Source: Bauldia sp.
Lineage (GTDB): Bacteria > Pseudomonadota > Alphaproteobacteria > Rhizobiales > Kaistiaceae
Assembly (NCBI GenBank): GCA_028284325.1
Contig: JANQRX010000012.1
Coordinates: 232,926-296,925, forward strand
DNA length: 64,000 bases
Direction of reading: 5' to 3'
Part shown: one piece after another, positions 27,153 to 37,021 of the stretch
Position numbering within the stretch: the first letter of the stretch is position 1
Layout of the letters: the number at the start of each line of letters is the position of its first letter
The notes under the pieces: generated by a model
What the model saw: only the letters and a program-made list of their open reading frames with translations
The model's database searches: none
What the model was told of the DNA's origin: nothing
Position numbers and translations under genes: made by a program

Positions 27153-29501
27153 ATGAGCGACACCACCGACACCACCGCCAGCGACACGGGCAAACGCGAC
27201 ACCGGCAGCGGTCTGGCCGTGGTCTCCAAGGCCGTCGCCCACGACAGCGCGGTGAAGCACGTCACCGGCACCGCCGCTTATGTCGACGACATCCGCGAAC
27301 CCGCCGGCACCCTCCATGTCGCGCCCGGTTACGCCAACATCGCCGCCGGTCGCATCACGACCCTCGATCTCGCGGGCGTCCTCCGCGCGCCCGGCGTGGT
27401 GCGGGTCCTGACGGCGGACGATGTGGTCGCCGTCAACGATGTCAGCCCCAAGGAGGCGGGCGACGAGCCGTTGCTGGCCGCCGAGCAGGTCACCTTCCAC
27501 GGACAGGTGGTGTTCGCGGTCGTCGCCGAGACCCGCGACGAGGCGCTGCGGGCGGTCCGCAAGGCGCGGATCGGCCACGCGCCGTCGATGCCGGTGATCG
27601 ACGTCGACGATGCGCTTGCCGGCGACGCCAAGGTCCTGCCCGATTATGTGTTCGAGCGCGGCGAGCTCGACTCCGAGATGAAACGCGTGCCGCGGCACCT
27701 GAAGGGCGAGGTCCGGGTCGGCGGCCAGGAGCATTTCTATCTCGAAGGCCAGGTTGCGCTGGCGGTGCCCGGCGAGCAGGGCGAGATGCTGGTCTACTCG
27801 TCGACCCAGCATCCCAGCGAGGTGCAGGAGGTGGTCGCCCGGGTGCTCGGTCTGCAGGCCAAGGACGTCGTGGTCGAGACCCGGCGGATGGGCGGCGGCT
27901 TTGGCGGCAAGGAGAGCCAGGCCACCCAGTGGGCAGCTCTGGCGGCCCTGGCGGCAACCAGAACCGGCCGGCCCTGCAAGGTCCGGCTCGACCGCGACGA
28001 CGACATGATCATGACCGGCAAGCGCCACGACTTCCGGATCGACTACGAGATCGGCTGTTCGCGCACCGGCGTCCTGCGCACGGTGCAAGCCAGCCTGGCC
28101 GCCCGCTGCGGCCACTCGGAGGACCTGTCGCTGGGCGTCGTCGACCGCGCCATGTTCCACGCCGACAACGCCTACTACTACCCCGTGGTGAAGATCACGT
28201 CGCAGCGTCTGCGCACCAACACCGTGTCGAACACCGCCTTCCGCGGTTTCGGTGGGCCGCAGGGCATGATGCTGCCCGAGCGCATCATGGATCACATCGC
28301 CTTCGAGACCGGGCAGGATCCGCTCGATATCCGCAAGCAGAACCTCTACGGCGATGTCGGCCGCGACCGCACGCCCTACGGCATGCGGGTCGACGACAAC
28401 ATCCTCCCCGAACTGGTCGAGCAGCTCGAGACCACGTCGGACTACCGGGCGCGGCGCGCCGAGATCGACGCCTTCAACGCCTCCAGCCCGATCCTCAAGA
28501 AGGGGCTGGCGCTGACGCCGGTGAAGTTCGGCATCTCCTTCACCCTCATCCACCTCAACCAGGCCGGCGCGCTGGTCCATCTCTACCGGGACGGCTCGAT
28601 CCGCCTCAACCACGGCGGCACCGAGATGGGGCAGGGCCTGTTCGTCAAGGTGGCGCAGGTGGTGGCCGAGGAGTTCGGCGCCGATCTCGACCAGGTGCGG
28701 ATCACAGCGACATCCACCGACAAGGTGCCCAACACCTCGCCGACCGCCGCTTCGGCCGGCACCGATCTCAACGCGCAGGCCGCGCTGATCGCCTGTCGCG
28801 CCATCAAGGATCGGCTCTACGCCTTCATCAAGGAGCGCTGGCAGGTCGACCGCGAGCAGGTAGTGTTTCGTGACAACCAGGTGCTGGTCGGCAACCAGAC
28901 GATGTCGCTGGGCGAACTGGCGACGGCCGCCTATGTCGACCGGGTCTCCCTGACCGCGACCGGCTTCTACAAGACCCCCGACATCACCTGGGACCGCGAG
29001 AAGGTCGCCGGCCAGCCGTTCTTCTATTTCGCCTACGGCGCGGCCTGTTCCGAGGTGATCGTCGACACCATGACCGGCGAGATGCGCGTCACCCGGGTCG
29101 ACATCCTCCACGACGTGGGCAGATCCATCAATCCGGCGATCGATATCGGTCAGATCGAGGGCGGATTCGTGCAGGGCATGGGCTGGCTGACCGCGGAGGA
29201 GCTGGTGTGGGATTCGGCCGGCCGGCTGATGACCCACGCACCGTCGACCTACAAGATCCCGACCGCCTCCGACGTGCCGGCCGATTTCCGCATCGAGCTG
29301 TTCGAATCCGGCGGCAACCGGGCCGATTCCATCTATCGCTCCAAGGCTGTGGGCGAGCCGCCGCTGATGCTCGCCCTGTCGGTGTTCTCGGCGATCGTCA
29401 ACGCCATCGTCAGCCTCAAGCCGGCGGTCATGCCCCGCCTCGACGCCCCGGCGACGCCCGAGGCGATCATGCGGGCGATCCGCGCCACCGGAGGGCGTTA
29501 G
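27153..29501 (+). CDS. xdhB: Xanthine dehydrogenase large subunit XdhB (molybdopterin-binding)
   Basis: This 782-residue catalytic subunit oxidises hypoxanthine and xanthine at the Mo centre. Visible motifs include RRMGGGFGGKESQ (Mo-pterin loop), TAFRGFGGPQGM (substrate Arg loop), HGGTEMGQGLFVKVAQ and, near the C-terminus, SKAVGEPPLMLALSV, where the catalytic Glu of the family sits in the GEPP segment. Start ATG 27153 is one base after the xdhA stop. Length is normal for bacterial XdhB. Confidence 0.97.
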   Translation: MSDTTDTTASDTGKRDTGSGLAVVSKAVAHDSAVKHVTGTAAYVDDIREPAGTLHVAPGYANIAAGRITTLDLAGVLRAPGVVRVLTADDVVAVNDVSPKEAGDEPLLAAEQVTFHGQVVFAVVAETRDEALRAVRKARIGHAPSMPVIDVDDALAGDAKVLPDYVFERGELDSEMKRVPRHLKGEVRVGGQEHFYLEGQVALAVPGEQGEMLVYSSTQHPSEVQEVVARVLGLQAKDVVVETRRMGGGFGGKESQATQWAALAALAATRTGRPCKVRLDRDDDMIMTGKRHDFRIDYEIGCSRTGVLRTVQASLAARCGHSEDLSLGVVDRAMFHADNAYYYPVVKITSQRLRTNTVSNTAFRGFGGPQGMMLPERIMDHIAFETGQDPLDIRKQNLYGDVGRDRTPYGMRVDDNILPELVEQLETTSDYRARRAEIDAFNASSPILKKGLALTPVKFGISFTLIHLNQAGALVHLYRDGSIRLNHGGTEMGQGLFVKVAQVVAEEFGADLDQVRITATSTDKVPNTSPTAASAGTDLNAQAALIACRAIKDRLYAFIKERWQVDREQVVFRDNQVLVGNQTMSLGELATAAYVDRVSLTATGFYKTPDITWDREKVAGQPFFYFAYGAACSEVIVDTMTGEMRVTRVDILHDVGRSINPAIDIGQIEGGFVQGMGWLTAEELVWDSAGRLMTHAPSTYKIPTASDVPADFRIELFESGGNRADSIYRSKAVGEPPLMLALSVFSAIVNAIVSLKPAVMPRLDAPATPEAIMRAIRATGGR

Positions 29502-30482
29502 GTGCAGATCTGGCCGACGCTCCTGTCCGCCCTTGAACGCGACGACCGGGCCGCGCTCGTCACCATCGTCGCCATCCAGGGCTCGACGCCACGCGAAGCC
29601 GGTGCGCGCATGGTGGTTGGCCCCGATCGCCGGTTTTCCGGCTCCATCGGCGGCGGTGCGCTGGAACTGGCTGCCATCGACGAGGCCGCAGCACGTCTTG
29701 CCGGCATGGACAGGCCGGGCACGCTGCTCCGTTCCCAGGCTCTCGGCCCGGAGCTCGGCCAGTGTTGCGGGGGACGCGTGGACCTCCTGTTCGAGACGTT
29801 CGACCGTGAGGCGATCCCGGACATCGCGCCGCTCGCAGAACGCGAACGGTCGGGCATCTTCCGGACCGAAGGGCGGATCACGCCGGCGGGGGTCGAGCGG
29901 CACGTCGTGGCCGAATCGTCGTCCGCTGACGTAGGCGCAACGGCCGTTCTCCGGGGCGACCACCTGACCGAGACCTTCGGCGATCAGCGCCGGGCGCTCT
30001 ATCTCTTCGGCGCCGGTCATGTCGGCCGCGCCCTGGTGCTGGCGCTGGCGCCCCTGCCGTTCGACGTGACCTGGCTGGATTCACGGCCCGATGCGTTCCC
30101 CGCCCACCTGCCGCCGCGGACAGAGGCTGTGCATCTCGACAATCCCGAGGTTGCCGTCGCCGCGGCGCCGTGGAACAGTTTCGGTCTGGTGATGACCCAT
30201 AGCCACCAACTGGACCTGGAGATCGTGCGCGCGCTGCTGTCCGATTCCCGCTTCGCCTATGTCGGCCTGATCGGCTCGGCCACCAAACGCGCCCGTTTCG
30301 TGCGCCAGTTGACGGAGGCCGGCCTTGCCGCCGCCCGGATCGACGAACTGGTGTGTCCGATCGGTATCGCGGGGATCAGGTCCAAGCATCCCGCCGCCAT
30401 CGCCGCCGCCACCGTGGCGGAACTGCTCACCCGTGACGAAGCACTGGCGGCCGGTCAGGCGCCGGTCTGGGCCGTCGGGTAG
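29502..30482 (+). CDS. xdhC: Xanthine dehydrogenase accessory protein XdhC
   Basis: XdhC binds molybdenum cofactor, helps its sulfuration and inserts it into XdhB. The 326 residues contain the XdhC N-terminal domain (TIVAIQGSTPREAGARMVVG; SIGGGALELAAI) and a C-terminal Rossmann domain (LYLFGAGHVGRALVLALA; YVGLIGSATKRARF). Start GTG 29502 directly abuts the xdhB stop. It closes the enzyme part of the operon before the ABC importer genes. Confidence 0.95.
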   Translation: MQIWPTLLSALERDDRAALVTIVAIQGSTPREAGARMVVGPDRRFSGSIGGGALELAAIDEAAARLAGMDRPGTLLRSQALGPELGQCCGGRVDLLFETFDREAIPDIAPLAERERSGIFRTEGRITPAGVERHVVAESSSADVGATAVLRGDHLTETFGDQRRALYLFGAGHVGRALVLALAPLPFDVTWLDSRPDAFPAHLPPRTEAVHLDNPEVAVAAAPWNSFGLVMTHSHQLDLEIVRALLSDSRFAYVGLIGSATKRARFVRQLTEAGLAAARIDELVCPIGIAGIRSKHPAAIAAATVAELLTRDEALAAGQAPVWAVG

Positions 30483-30485
30483 GCC

Positions 30486-32057
30486 GTGGACACGGCCCCG
30501 TCAGCGAAACTCGAACGTCGGGCCGGCGACGGCACGCCGACGCTGGAAGCAAGCCAGATCGTCAAGGATTTCGGGCCGCTCAGGGCCAACGATCTGGTCG
30601 ATTTCGCCATCCAGCCCGGCGAGATCCACGCCCTGCTCGGCGAGAACGGCGCCGGTAAGTCGACGCTGGTGAAAATCCTCTACGGCTCGCTCCAGCCGAC
30701 ATCGGGCGAGGTGCGCTGGAAGGGACAGCCGGTCGTGGTCGCCAACCCCGCCGCCGCCCGCCGGCTCGGCATCGGCATGGTGTTCCAGCATTTCTCCCTG
30801 TTCGACGCCCTGACGGTCACGGAGAACATCTCACTGGCTTTGGAAGACAAGCACCGCCTCGACGATCTCGCCCGCAAGATCGAAACGGTATCGGAGGATT
30901 ACGGCCTGCCGCTTCGCCCGTCCTCCACCGTCGCCGACCTGTCGGTGGGCGAGCGGCAGCGGGTCGAGATCGTCCGCTGTCTCCTGCAGGAGCCGGAGCT
31001 CATCATCATGGATGAGCCCACATCGGTGCTGACACCGCAGGAAGCCTCCGATCTGTTCAAGACGCTCAATCGGCTGGCGGGGGAGGGCTGCTCCGTCCTC
31101 TACATCAGCCATCGGCTGGAGGAGGTGAAGGAGCTGTGCCATCACGCCACGATCCTGCGCCATGGCAAGGTGGTGGCGGAGTGCGATCCGGCTGAGGAAA
31201 CCGCCGGCCGGCTGGCGAGCATGATGGTCGGTGCCGATGTCGAGGCGCTGGAGCGTCGCGCAGCCCCGTCCGGCGATCACCCCGTGCGGCTTCGCATCGC
31301 CGGCCTGTCGCTGTCCAAACCGCACGCTTTCGCGACGGCCCTCGACGATATCTCGCTTGAGGTTCGCGGTGGCGAGATCGTCTCCATTGCCGGGGTCGCC
31401 GGCAATGGCCAGGACGAGCTATTCGATGCCCTGTCCGGCGAGCGGACTGCGGGCGATGCCAACGCCATCACGATCAACGACAAGCCCTGCGGCGCGAACG
31501 GGATCACCGCCCGCCGTCGTCTCGACGCCGGGTTCGTGCCGGAGGAACGGCTGGGCCACGGCGCGGTGCCGCGCTTCAAGCTGTCGCAGAACGTGGTGCT
31601 GACCCGTCACGGCACGGGGGAGGGGCTGGTCCGTAGCGGCGTGCTCGACTTTGTCGCCGCCCGCGGGGTCGTCCACACGGTCACCGAGCGCTTCGACGTC
31701 CGCAAGGCCGCGCCCGATCCCGAGGCCGGATCATTGTCCGGCGGCAATCTCCAGAAGTTCGTCGTCGGGCGCGAATATGACCGCCGTCCCGGCGTGCTCG
31801 TGGTCTCGCAGCCGACCTGGGGGGTCGATGCCGGGGCCGCGACCGCGATCCGCCAGGCGCTGATCGATCTTGCCCGCGCCGGCTCGGCGGTGCTGGTGAT
31901 CAGCCAGGACCTCGACGAGATCCTCGAAATCTCGGACCGGATCGCCGTCATTTCACAAGGCCGCCTGTCGGAAGCGCGGGTGGCGTCCGGCATCACCCGC
32001 GAGGAGATCGGCCTGCTGATGGGCGGTGCGCATGACGGGGGCGGCGATGCGCATTGA
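30486..32057 (+). CDS. Nucleoside/purine-type ABC transporter ATP-binding protein (two ATPase domains)
   Basis: A 523-residue duplicated ABC ATPase of the sugar/nucleoside (RbsA/YufO/BmpA-system) class. The first domain has Walker A GENGAGKSTLVKIL, signature LSVGERQRVEIV and Walker B LIIMDEPTSVL. The second has the degenerate P-loop AGVAGNGQDELF and LSGGNLQKFVVGREY, as is normal for this class. GTG 30486 is three bases after xdhC stops. Its position between xdhC and puuD suggests it energises import of a purine nucleoside or base. Confidence 0.93.
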   Translation: MDTAPSAKLERRAGDGTPTLEASQIVKDFGPLRANDLVDFAIQPGEIHALLGENGAGKSTLVKILYGSLQPTSGEVRWKGQPVVVANPAAARRLGIGMVFQHFSLFDALTVTENISLALEDKHRLDDLARKIETVSEDYGLPLRPSSTVADLSVGERQRVEIVRCLLQEPELIIMDEPTSVLTPQEASDLFKTLNRLAGEGCSVLYISHRLEEVKELCHHATILRHGKVVAECDPAEETAGRLASMMVGADVEALERRAAPSGDHPVRLRIAGLSLSKPHAFATALDDISLEVRGGEIVSIAGVAGNGQDELFDALSGERTAGDANAITINDKPCGANGITARRRLDAGFVPEERLGHGAVPRFKLSQNVVLTRHGTGEGLVRSGVLDFVAARGVVHTVTERFDVRKAAPDPEAGSLSGGNLQKFVVGREYDRRPGVLVVSQPTWGVDAGAATAIRQALIDLARAGSAVLVISQDLDEILEISDRIAVISQGRLSEARVASGITREEIGLLMGGAHDGGGDAH

Positions 32058-33156
32058 ACTGATCCGCAGGCCCCATCAGTCGACCACGATGGCCATCGCG
32101 TCGCCTCTGCTGGCGATTGCGCTGACGCTGATCACGGGCGCGATCATGTTCGCGCTCTCCGGCGTCAATCCGGGTGCGGCGCTCTACGTCTATTTCATCG
32201 AGCCGCTGACGGCCTGGTGGTCAGTCGAGGAACTGCTCACCAAGGCCGCGCCGATCATCCTGATCGCTATCGGCCTCGCCTTCTGCTACCGCTCAAACAC
32301 CTGGAACATCGGCGCCGAAGGCCAGTTGGTCGCCGGGGCGATCGCCGGTTCCGCCATCCCGATCCTGCTGCCGGACTGGAACGGGCCGCTGGTCCTGCCC
32401 CTCATGCTGCTCATGGGGATCGCCGGCGGCATGGCCTATGCGGCCATTCCCGCGCTTCTCAAGGTGCGGTTCGGCACCAACGAGATCCTCACCAGCCTGA
32501 TGCTGGTCTACAGCGCGCAACTTTTCGTGGACTGGCTGGCCCGCGGCCCCTGGCGTAACCCGGAAGGCCTCAACTTTCCCGACAGCCGCCCGTTCAGCGA
32601 CGGCCAGCTCCTGCCGGTGATCTTCGGCGACGACATTCGCCTGCACATCGTCTTCGTGCTGATCGCCGTGGTCGTCGCCTGGTTCGTCCTCGGCCGCACG
32701 ATCACCGGCTTCCAGATCGCCGTCCTCGGCCAGGCACCACGGGCGGGCGCGTTCGCGGGCTTCAGCCGCAACCGCATGATCGTGGTCGCCTTCCTGATTG
32801 CCGGCGGCATGGCCGGGCTTGCCGGCATTTCCGAGGTGGCCGGACCGACCGAGATGCTGCGCACCACGGTCTCGCCGGGCTACGGCTTCACGGCGATCAT
32901 CGTCGCTTTCCTCGGCCGTCTCCAGCCGGTGGGCATGCTTTTGGCCGGGCTGCTTCTGGCGCTGACGTTCCTTGGCGGCGAGGGGGCGCAGTTCGCCCTC
33001 GGCCTTTCCGACCAGACCACCCAGGTCTTCCAGGGCATGCTGCTGTTCTACGTGCTCGCCTGCGACACCCTGATCTTCTACACGCCGCGCATCGTGCGGA
33101 CCGGCACCGCATCCGGTCCGACGCCCCGCACGCCAGCCCCCGGAGCCGAGACGTGA
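32047..33156 (+). CDS. ABC transporter permease, nucleoside (BmpA-system) type, 1
   Basis: A 369-residue BPD_transp_2 family permease with about nine helices. It includes TKAAPIILIAIGLAFCYRSNTWNIGAEGQ, the conserved segment of this group. ATG 32047 (MRIELIRRPH) is chosen for the GGGGGCGG ahead of it; it overlaps the ATPase gene by 11 bases. A GTG at 32026 is in frame but lies deeper in the ATPase gene. It forms the heterodimeric channel with the next gene. Confidence 0.92.
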   Translation: MRIELIRRPHQSTTMAIASPLLAIALTLITGAIMFALSGVNPGAALYVYFIEPLTAWWSVEELLTKAAPIILIAIGLAFCYRSNTWNIGAEGQLVAGAIAGSAIPILLPDWNGPLVLPLMLLMGIAGGMAYAAIPALLKVRFGTNEILTSLMLVYSAQLFVDWLARGPWRNPEGLNFPDSRPFSDGQLLPVIFGDDIRLHIVFVLIAVVVAWFVLGRTITGFQIAVLGQAPRAGAFAGFSRNRMIVVAFLIAGGMAGLAGISEVAGPTEMLRTTVSPGYGFTAIIVAFLGRLQPVGMLLAGLLLALTFLGGEGAQFALGLSDQTTQVFQGMLLFYVLACDTLIFYTPRIVRTGTASGPTPRTPAPGAET

Positions 33157-34070
33157 ACCTGGAAGGCGCCATCCTGACCATCATCACCGCCGCGACCCCG
33201 CTTCTGATCGCGGCCCTCGGCGAACTGGTGTCGGAGCGATCCGGCGTCCTCAATCTCGGCGTCGAAGGCATGATGGCGATGGGCGCCGTCGTCGGGTTCG
33301 CGACCGCCCACCTCACCGGCGAGCCGGCGCTCGGCGTGTTCGCATCCATCCTGGCCGGCACCGCGACAGCGGCCCTGTTCGGGTTTCTCACCCTGGTGCT
33401 GGTCGCCAACCAGGTCGCCTCGGGCCTTGCGCTGACGCTGTTCGGGCTCGGCCTCGCGGCCCTGATCGGCGACGCCTTCGTCTCGCTGCCCGGGCAGGGG
33501 CTGCCCGAGATCAACATCCCGATCCTGTCCGAGCTGCCGGCCATCGGCCGGATCGTCTTCGGGCAGGACGCGCTGGTCTATGTCGGTATCCTGCTCACCT
33601 TCGGCGTCTGGTGGTTCCTGTTCAGGACCCGCGCCGGTCTGATCCTGCGCTCGGTCGGTGACAACCACGCCTCCGCCCACGCGCTGGGTTATCCGGTGAT
33701 CCGGGTCCGCTTCATGGCCGTCCTGTTCGGTGGCGCCTGCGCCGGGCTCGCCGGCGGCTACCTGTCGCTGGTCTACACCCCGCAGTGGACACAGAACATG
33801 ACCGCGGGGCGCGGCTGGATCGCGCTGGCGCTGGTGGTCTTCGCGACCTGGCTGCCGTGGCGGGTCGCCGCGGGTGCGCTGCTGTTCGGCGCGGTGAGCA
33901 TCCTCCAGCTTCATGCCCAGGCGTTCGGCGTCGGCGTACCCTCCCAGTTCCTGTCGATGTTGCCTTACGTCACCACCATTCTCGTCCTCGTCCTCATTTC
34001 GCGCAGCAGCACCCTCCTGCGCGCCAACACGCCGGCTTGTCTGGCCCAGCCCTTCGTCCCGGACCGGTGA
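33153..34070 (+). CDS. ABC transporter permease, nucleoside (BmpA-system) type, 2
   Basis: A 305-residue permease of the same class. VSERSGVLNLGVEGMMAMGAV is the diagnostic N-terminal block, and the TRAGLILRSVGDNHASAHALGY loop is the ATPase-contacting region. The GTG start overlaps the stop of permease 1. Eight or so helices are visible. Confidence 0.93.
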   Translation: MNLEGAILTIITAATPLLIAALGELVSERSGVLNLGVEGMMAMGAVVGFATAHLTGEPALGVFASILAGTATAALFGFLTLVLVANQVASGLALTLFGLGLAALIGDAFVSLPGQGLPEINIPILSELPAIGRIVFGQDALVYVGILLTFGVWWFLFRTRAGLILRSVGDNHASAHALGYPVIRVRFMAVLFGGACAGLAGGYLSLVYTPQWTQNMTAGRGWIALALVVFATWLPWRVAAGALLFGAVSILQLHAQAFGVGVPSQFLSMLPYVTTILVLVLISRSSTLLRANTPACLAQPFVPDR

Positions 34071-34181
34071 GGGCTTGCGCGGTGCCCGCGGCTGGACCAG
34101 AAAGGACGGCAGGCGCCATCAGGGATGCGGCAGGATAGATCAGCAAACGGCGCGCGGCGCCGCACAAGAAGGAGAACCTCT

Positions 34182-35252
34182 ATGCGCAAGATCGTAGCCA
34201 CCGTCGGCACGGCGATGGCCCTCGCTTTGGCGGCAGGCGCGGCCCAGGCCGACGATCCTTTGAAGGCCTGCTTCGTGTATGTCGGACCGCACAATGACGG
34301 CGGCTGGTCGGAAGGCCACGATACGGGCCGCAAGCTCGTGGACGAGATGCTCGGCGACCTGGTCGAGACCTCCTACATCGAGAACGTGCCGGAGGGCCCC
34401 GACGCCGAACGCGCGATCGAGCGTCAGGCGCGCTCGGGCTGCGGCATCATCTTCACCACCTCGTTCGGTTTCATGGATCCGACCCTCAAGGTCGCCGAGG
34501 ACTTCCCGGACGTGAAGTTCGAGCACGCCACCGGCTACAAGACCGCGCCGAACGTCACCTCGTATAACGCCCGTTTCTATGAAGGCCGCTACATTATCGG
34601 CCAGATCGCCGGGCGGATGTCCGACGCCGGTGTCGCCGGTTACATCGTGTCGTTCCCGATTCCCGAAGTCATCATGGGCATCAACTCGTTCATGCTTGGC
34701 GCCCAGTCGGTCAACCCCGACTTCAAGCTGAAGATCGTGTGGGTTAACACCTGGTTCGATCCCGGCAAGGAAGGTGACGCCGCCAAGGCGTTGTTCGACC
34801 AGGGCGTCGACATCATCACCCAGCACACCGACTCGCCGGCGCCGCTGCAGATCGCGCAGGAGCGCGGCCTCCACGGCTTCGGGCAGGCGCACGACATGTA
34901 CGAGTTCGCGCCCAAGGCCCAGTACACGGCGATCGTCGACACCTGGGGCGAGTACTACGTCAAGCGCGTGAACGCAGTGCTCGACGGCACGTGGGAATCG
35001 CAGGCGACGTTCGACGGCATTGTCGACGGCATCATGGCGATGGCCGACTACACCAACCTGCCCGACGAGGTGGTGGCCATGGCCGAGGCAACCGAAGCCT
35101 CGATCGTCTCGGGCGAGTTCCACCCGTTCACTGGCCCGATCTACAACCAGGCCGGTGAGATGGTCGCTGCCGAAGGCGAGGTGCTGGACGACGGCGCCTT
35201 GCTCGGGATGAACTGGTACGTCCAGGGCATCGACGACGCCATCCCGCAGTAG
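34182..35252 (+). CDS. BMP family ABC transporter substrate-binding protein (purine nucleoside type)
   Basis: A 356-residue periplasmic binding protein of the basic membrane protein/PnrA group. The signal peptide ends at GAAQADDPLKACFVYVG. The family motifs include GPHNDGGWSEGHDTGRK, GIIFTTSFGFMDPTLKVAEDFPD-like text, and GVDIITQHTDSPAPLQIAQE. Members bind purine nucleosides. ATG 34182 has AAGGAG seven bases upstream; the frame extends to 34125 without a good start. The strong RBS after three weaker ones fits the high copy number expected of a binding protein. Confidence 0.93.
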   Translation: MRKIVATVGTAMALALAAGAAQADDPLKACFVYVGPHNDGGWSEGHDTGRKLVDEMLGDLVETSYIENVPEGPDAERAIERQARSGCGIIFTTSFGFMDPTLKVAEDFPDVKFEHATGYKTAPNVTSYNARFYEGRYIIGQIAGRMSDAGVAGYIVSFPIPEVIMGINSFMLGAQSVNPDFKLKIVWVNTWFDPGKEGDAAKALFDQGVDIITQHTDSPAPLQIAQERGLHGFGQAHDMYEFAPKAQYTAIVDTWGEYYVKRVNAVLDGTWESQATFDGIVDGIMAMADYTNLPDEVVAMAEATEASIVSGEFHPFTGPIYNQAGEMVAAEGEVLDDGALLGMNWYVQGIDDAIPQ

Positions 35253-35268
35253 CGGGTCTCACATCCGG

Positions 35269-35295
35269 CGGGCCGTCGTTGTCGGCGGCGGCCCG
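35269..35295 (+). terminator. GC-rich stem-loop after the BMP binding-protein gene
   Basis: CGGGCCGTCG (35269-35278) pairs with CGGCGGCCCG (35286-35295) at nine of ten positions around a seven-base loop. No T-run follows. Such hairpins often stabilise the binding-protein part of an ABC operon mRNA. It lies 20 bases before the puuD start. Confidence 0.45.
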
Positions 35296-35315
35296 TCGCA
35301 CCCCGGCCCACGTCC

Positions 35316-36503
35316 ATGGCCTCGTTTGTCTTCGAATGGCTGAACCTGCTGGTCCGCTGGGCCCACATGATCGTCGGGATCGGCTGGATCGGGACGTCGT
35401 TCTACTTCATCGCGCTCGACCTCAGCCTGCGAAAGCGTGAGGTCATGCGCGAGGGCGTGGCCGGCACCGCCTGGCAGGTCCACGGCGGCGGCTTCTATCA
35501 CGTCGAGAAATTCCTGGTCGCCCCGAAGGAGCTGCCGGCCGACCTGATCTGGTTCCGCTGGGAGGCCTACCTGACCTGGGTCACGGGCTTCATCCTGTTG
35601 ATCCTGCAGTACTATCTCAACGCCGACGCCTACCTGGTGAGCACGTCGGTGATGCCGCTGCTGCCGGCCCAGGCTGTGGTGATCTCGCTGCTCGGCCTCG
35701 TGCTTGGCTGGGTGGTGTATGACGCCCTCTGCCGATCGTCGCTTGGCGACAATACGCCGCTTCTGGCCGCGCTGGTCTTCGCCCTCATTATGCTGTCCGC
35801 CTATGGCTACGGCTCGCTGTTGTCCGGCCGTGGCGCGCTGATCCATGTCGGCGCCTTCATCGGCACGATCATGGCGTTCAACGTCTTCGCGGTCATCATA
35901 CCCAATCAGCGCAAGATCACGGCGGCGCTGCTCGCCGGACGGGCGCCCGATCCGCGCCTCGGCGAAATCGGCAAGCAGCGCTCGGTCCACAACAACTACC
36001 TCACCCTGCCGGTGCTCGTCCTGATGGTGAGCAACCATTACCCGATGCTGACCGGCCACCCCGAGCCGTGGTGGATCGTCGGCCTGATCGTGGTCGGCGG
36101 GGCCGGCGTCCGGCATGTGATCAACCGCCACGAGGCGGGCGATCCGTTCGCCCGGTTTGCCTGGGCGATTCCCGTCGCGATCGTTGCGCTTGCGGCCGCC
36201 GTCTGGATCACCGCGCCGCGCAGCAACCCGGCACTCGCCGGCCTCGTCGTCTCGGATGGCGAGGCGCTCACGATCGCCGCCCGCCACTGCGCCAACTGTC
36301 ATGCGGCCCGGCCGGTCCACGAGTCGTTTGACGCCGCGCCGAAGGGTGTGGTGCTGACCTCGATCGACGATCTGCGCCGGCACGCCGAGCAGATCGTCGC
36401 CCAGTCCGTCAACGCCGACGTGATGCCGCTCGGCAACGAAACCGGGATGACCGTCGAGGAACGGCAGAAACTGGGCGCATTCCTGCTGGGTGCACCGCCA
36501 TGA
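35316..36503 (+). CDS. puuD: Urate hydroxylase PuuD (membrane-bound, cytochrome c-fused)
   Basis: A 395-residue integral membrane urate oxidase that converts urate to 5-hydroxyisourate and passes electrons to the respiratory chain rather than to O2 directly. About eight helices lead to a C-terminal c-type cytochrome domain with CANCH at residues 325-329 and a Met in VMPLGNETGMT as likely sixth ligand. N-terminal FEWLNLLVRWAHMIVGIGWIG is the PuuD signature. It replaces soluble uricase. UraD follows with a four-base overlap. Confidence 0.96.
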   Translation: MASFVFEWLNLLVRWAHMIVGIGWIGTSFYFIALDLSLRKREVMREGVAGTAWQVHGGGFYHVEKFLVAPKELPADLIWFRWEAYLTWVTGFILLILQYYLNADAYLVSTSVMPLLPAQAVVISLLGLVLGWVVYDALCRSSLGDNTPLLAALVFALIMLSAYGYGSLLSGRGALIHVGAFIGTIMAFNVFAVIIPNQRKITAALLAGRAPDPRLGEIGKQRSVHNNYLTLPVLVLMVSNHYPMLTGHPEPWWIVGLIVVGGAGVRHVINRHEAGDPFARFAWAIPVAIVALAAAVWITAPRSNPALAGLVVSDGEALTIAARHCANCHAARPVHESFDAAPKGVVLTSIDDLRRHAEQIVAQSVNADVMPLGNETGMTVEERQKLGAFLLGAPP

Positions 36504-37021
36504 CCGCAGGCGTCATGTCGCTTGCCGAGGCGAACGCACTGCGAACCGACGCGTTCGTGGCCGCCTTCGGCGACGTGGCCGAGCACAGCCGGTGGGTGGC
36601 CGAGCGCGCAAGCCGCCTGCGCCCCTTCGCGAGCCGCGAGGCCATGATCGCGGCGTTCGCCGCGACCATCCGCGACGCCTCGGATGAGGAGTGCCGGTCG
36701 CTGCTGATCGCCCACCCCGATCTCGCCGGTCGCGCCGCGATTGCCGGCGACCTGACCGCGGAGTCGGCGGTCGAGCAGGCCGGGGTCGGTCTCGACCGCC
36801 TGACGCCGGACGAATATGCGCGCTTCGCCGATTTGAACGAGCGCTACCGCGCCCGCTTCGGTATACCGTTCATCTTTGCGGTCCGGGGCGCCACCAAGAC
36901 CCAGATTCTCCAGGCCTACGAGCGACGGATCGACCGCGACCCGGATGACGAGTTCGAGGCCGCGATCGAGCAGGTGATCCGCATCGTCGGTTTCAGGCTG
37001 GAAGACAGGATATCGCGATGA
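36500..37021 (+). CDS. uraD: OHCU decarboxylase UraD
   Basis: A 173-residue enzyme that converts OHCU to S-allantoin. Conserved elements: LIAHPDLAGRAAIAGDLTAES, with the catalytic His in HPDL, then EQAGVGLDRLTPDEYARFADLNERY, and FGIPFIFAVRGATKTQILQAYERR. It overlaps puuD (ATGA) and the M20 gene downstream (ATGA), so the three are translationally coupled. Confidence 0.96.
   Translation: MTAGVMSLAEANALRTDAFVAAFGDVAEHSRWVAERASRLRPFASREAMIAAFAATIRDASDEECRSLLIAHPDLAGRAAIAGDLTAESAVEQAGVGLDRLTPDEYARFADLNERYRARFGIPFIFAVRGATKTQILQAYERRIDRDPDDEFEAAIEQVIRIVGFRLEDRISR

Noticed and set aside
27003..30020. A 1005-codon open frame on the minus strand opposite xdhB/xdhC
   Set aside because: It is the antisense shadow of the strongly recognisable xdhB and xdhC genes, has no domain of its own, and such long frames are common opposite GC-rich genes.
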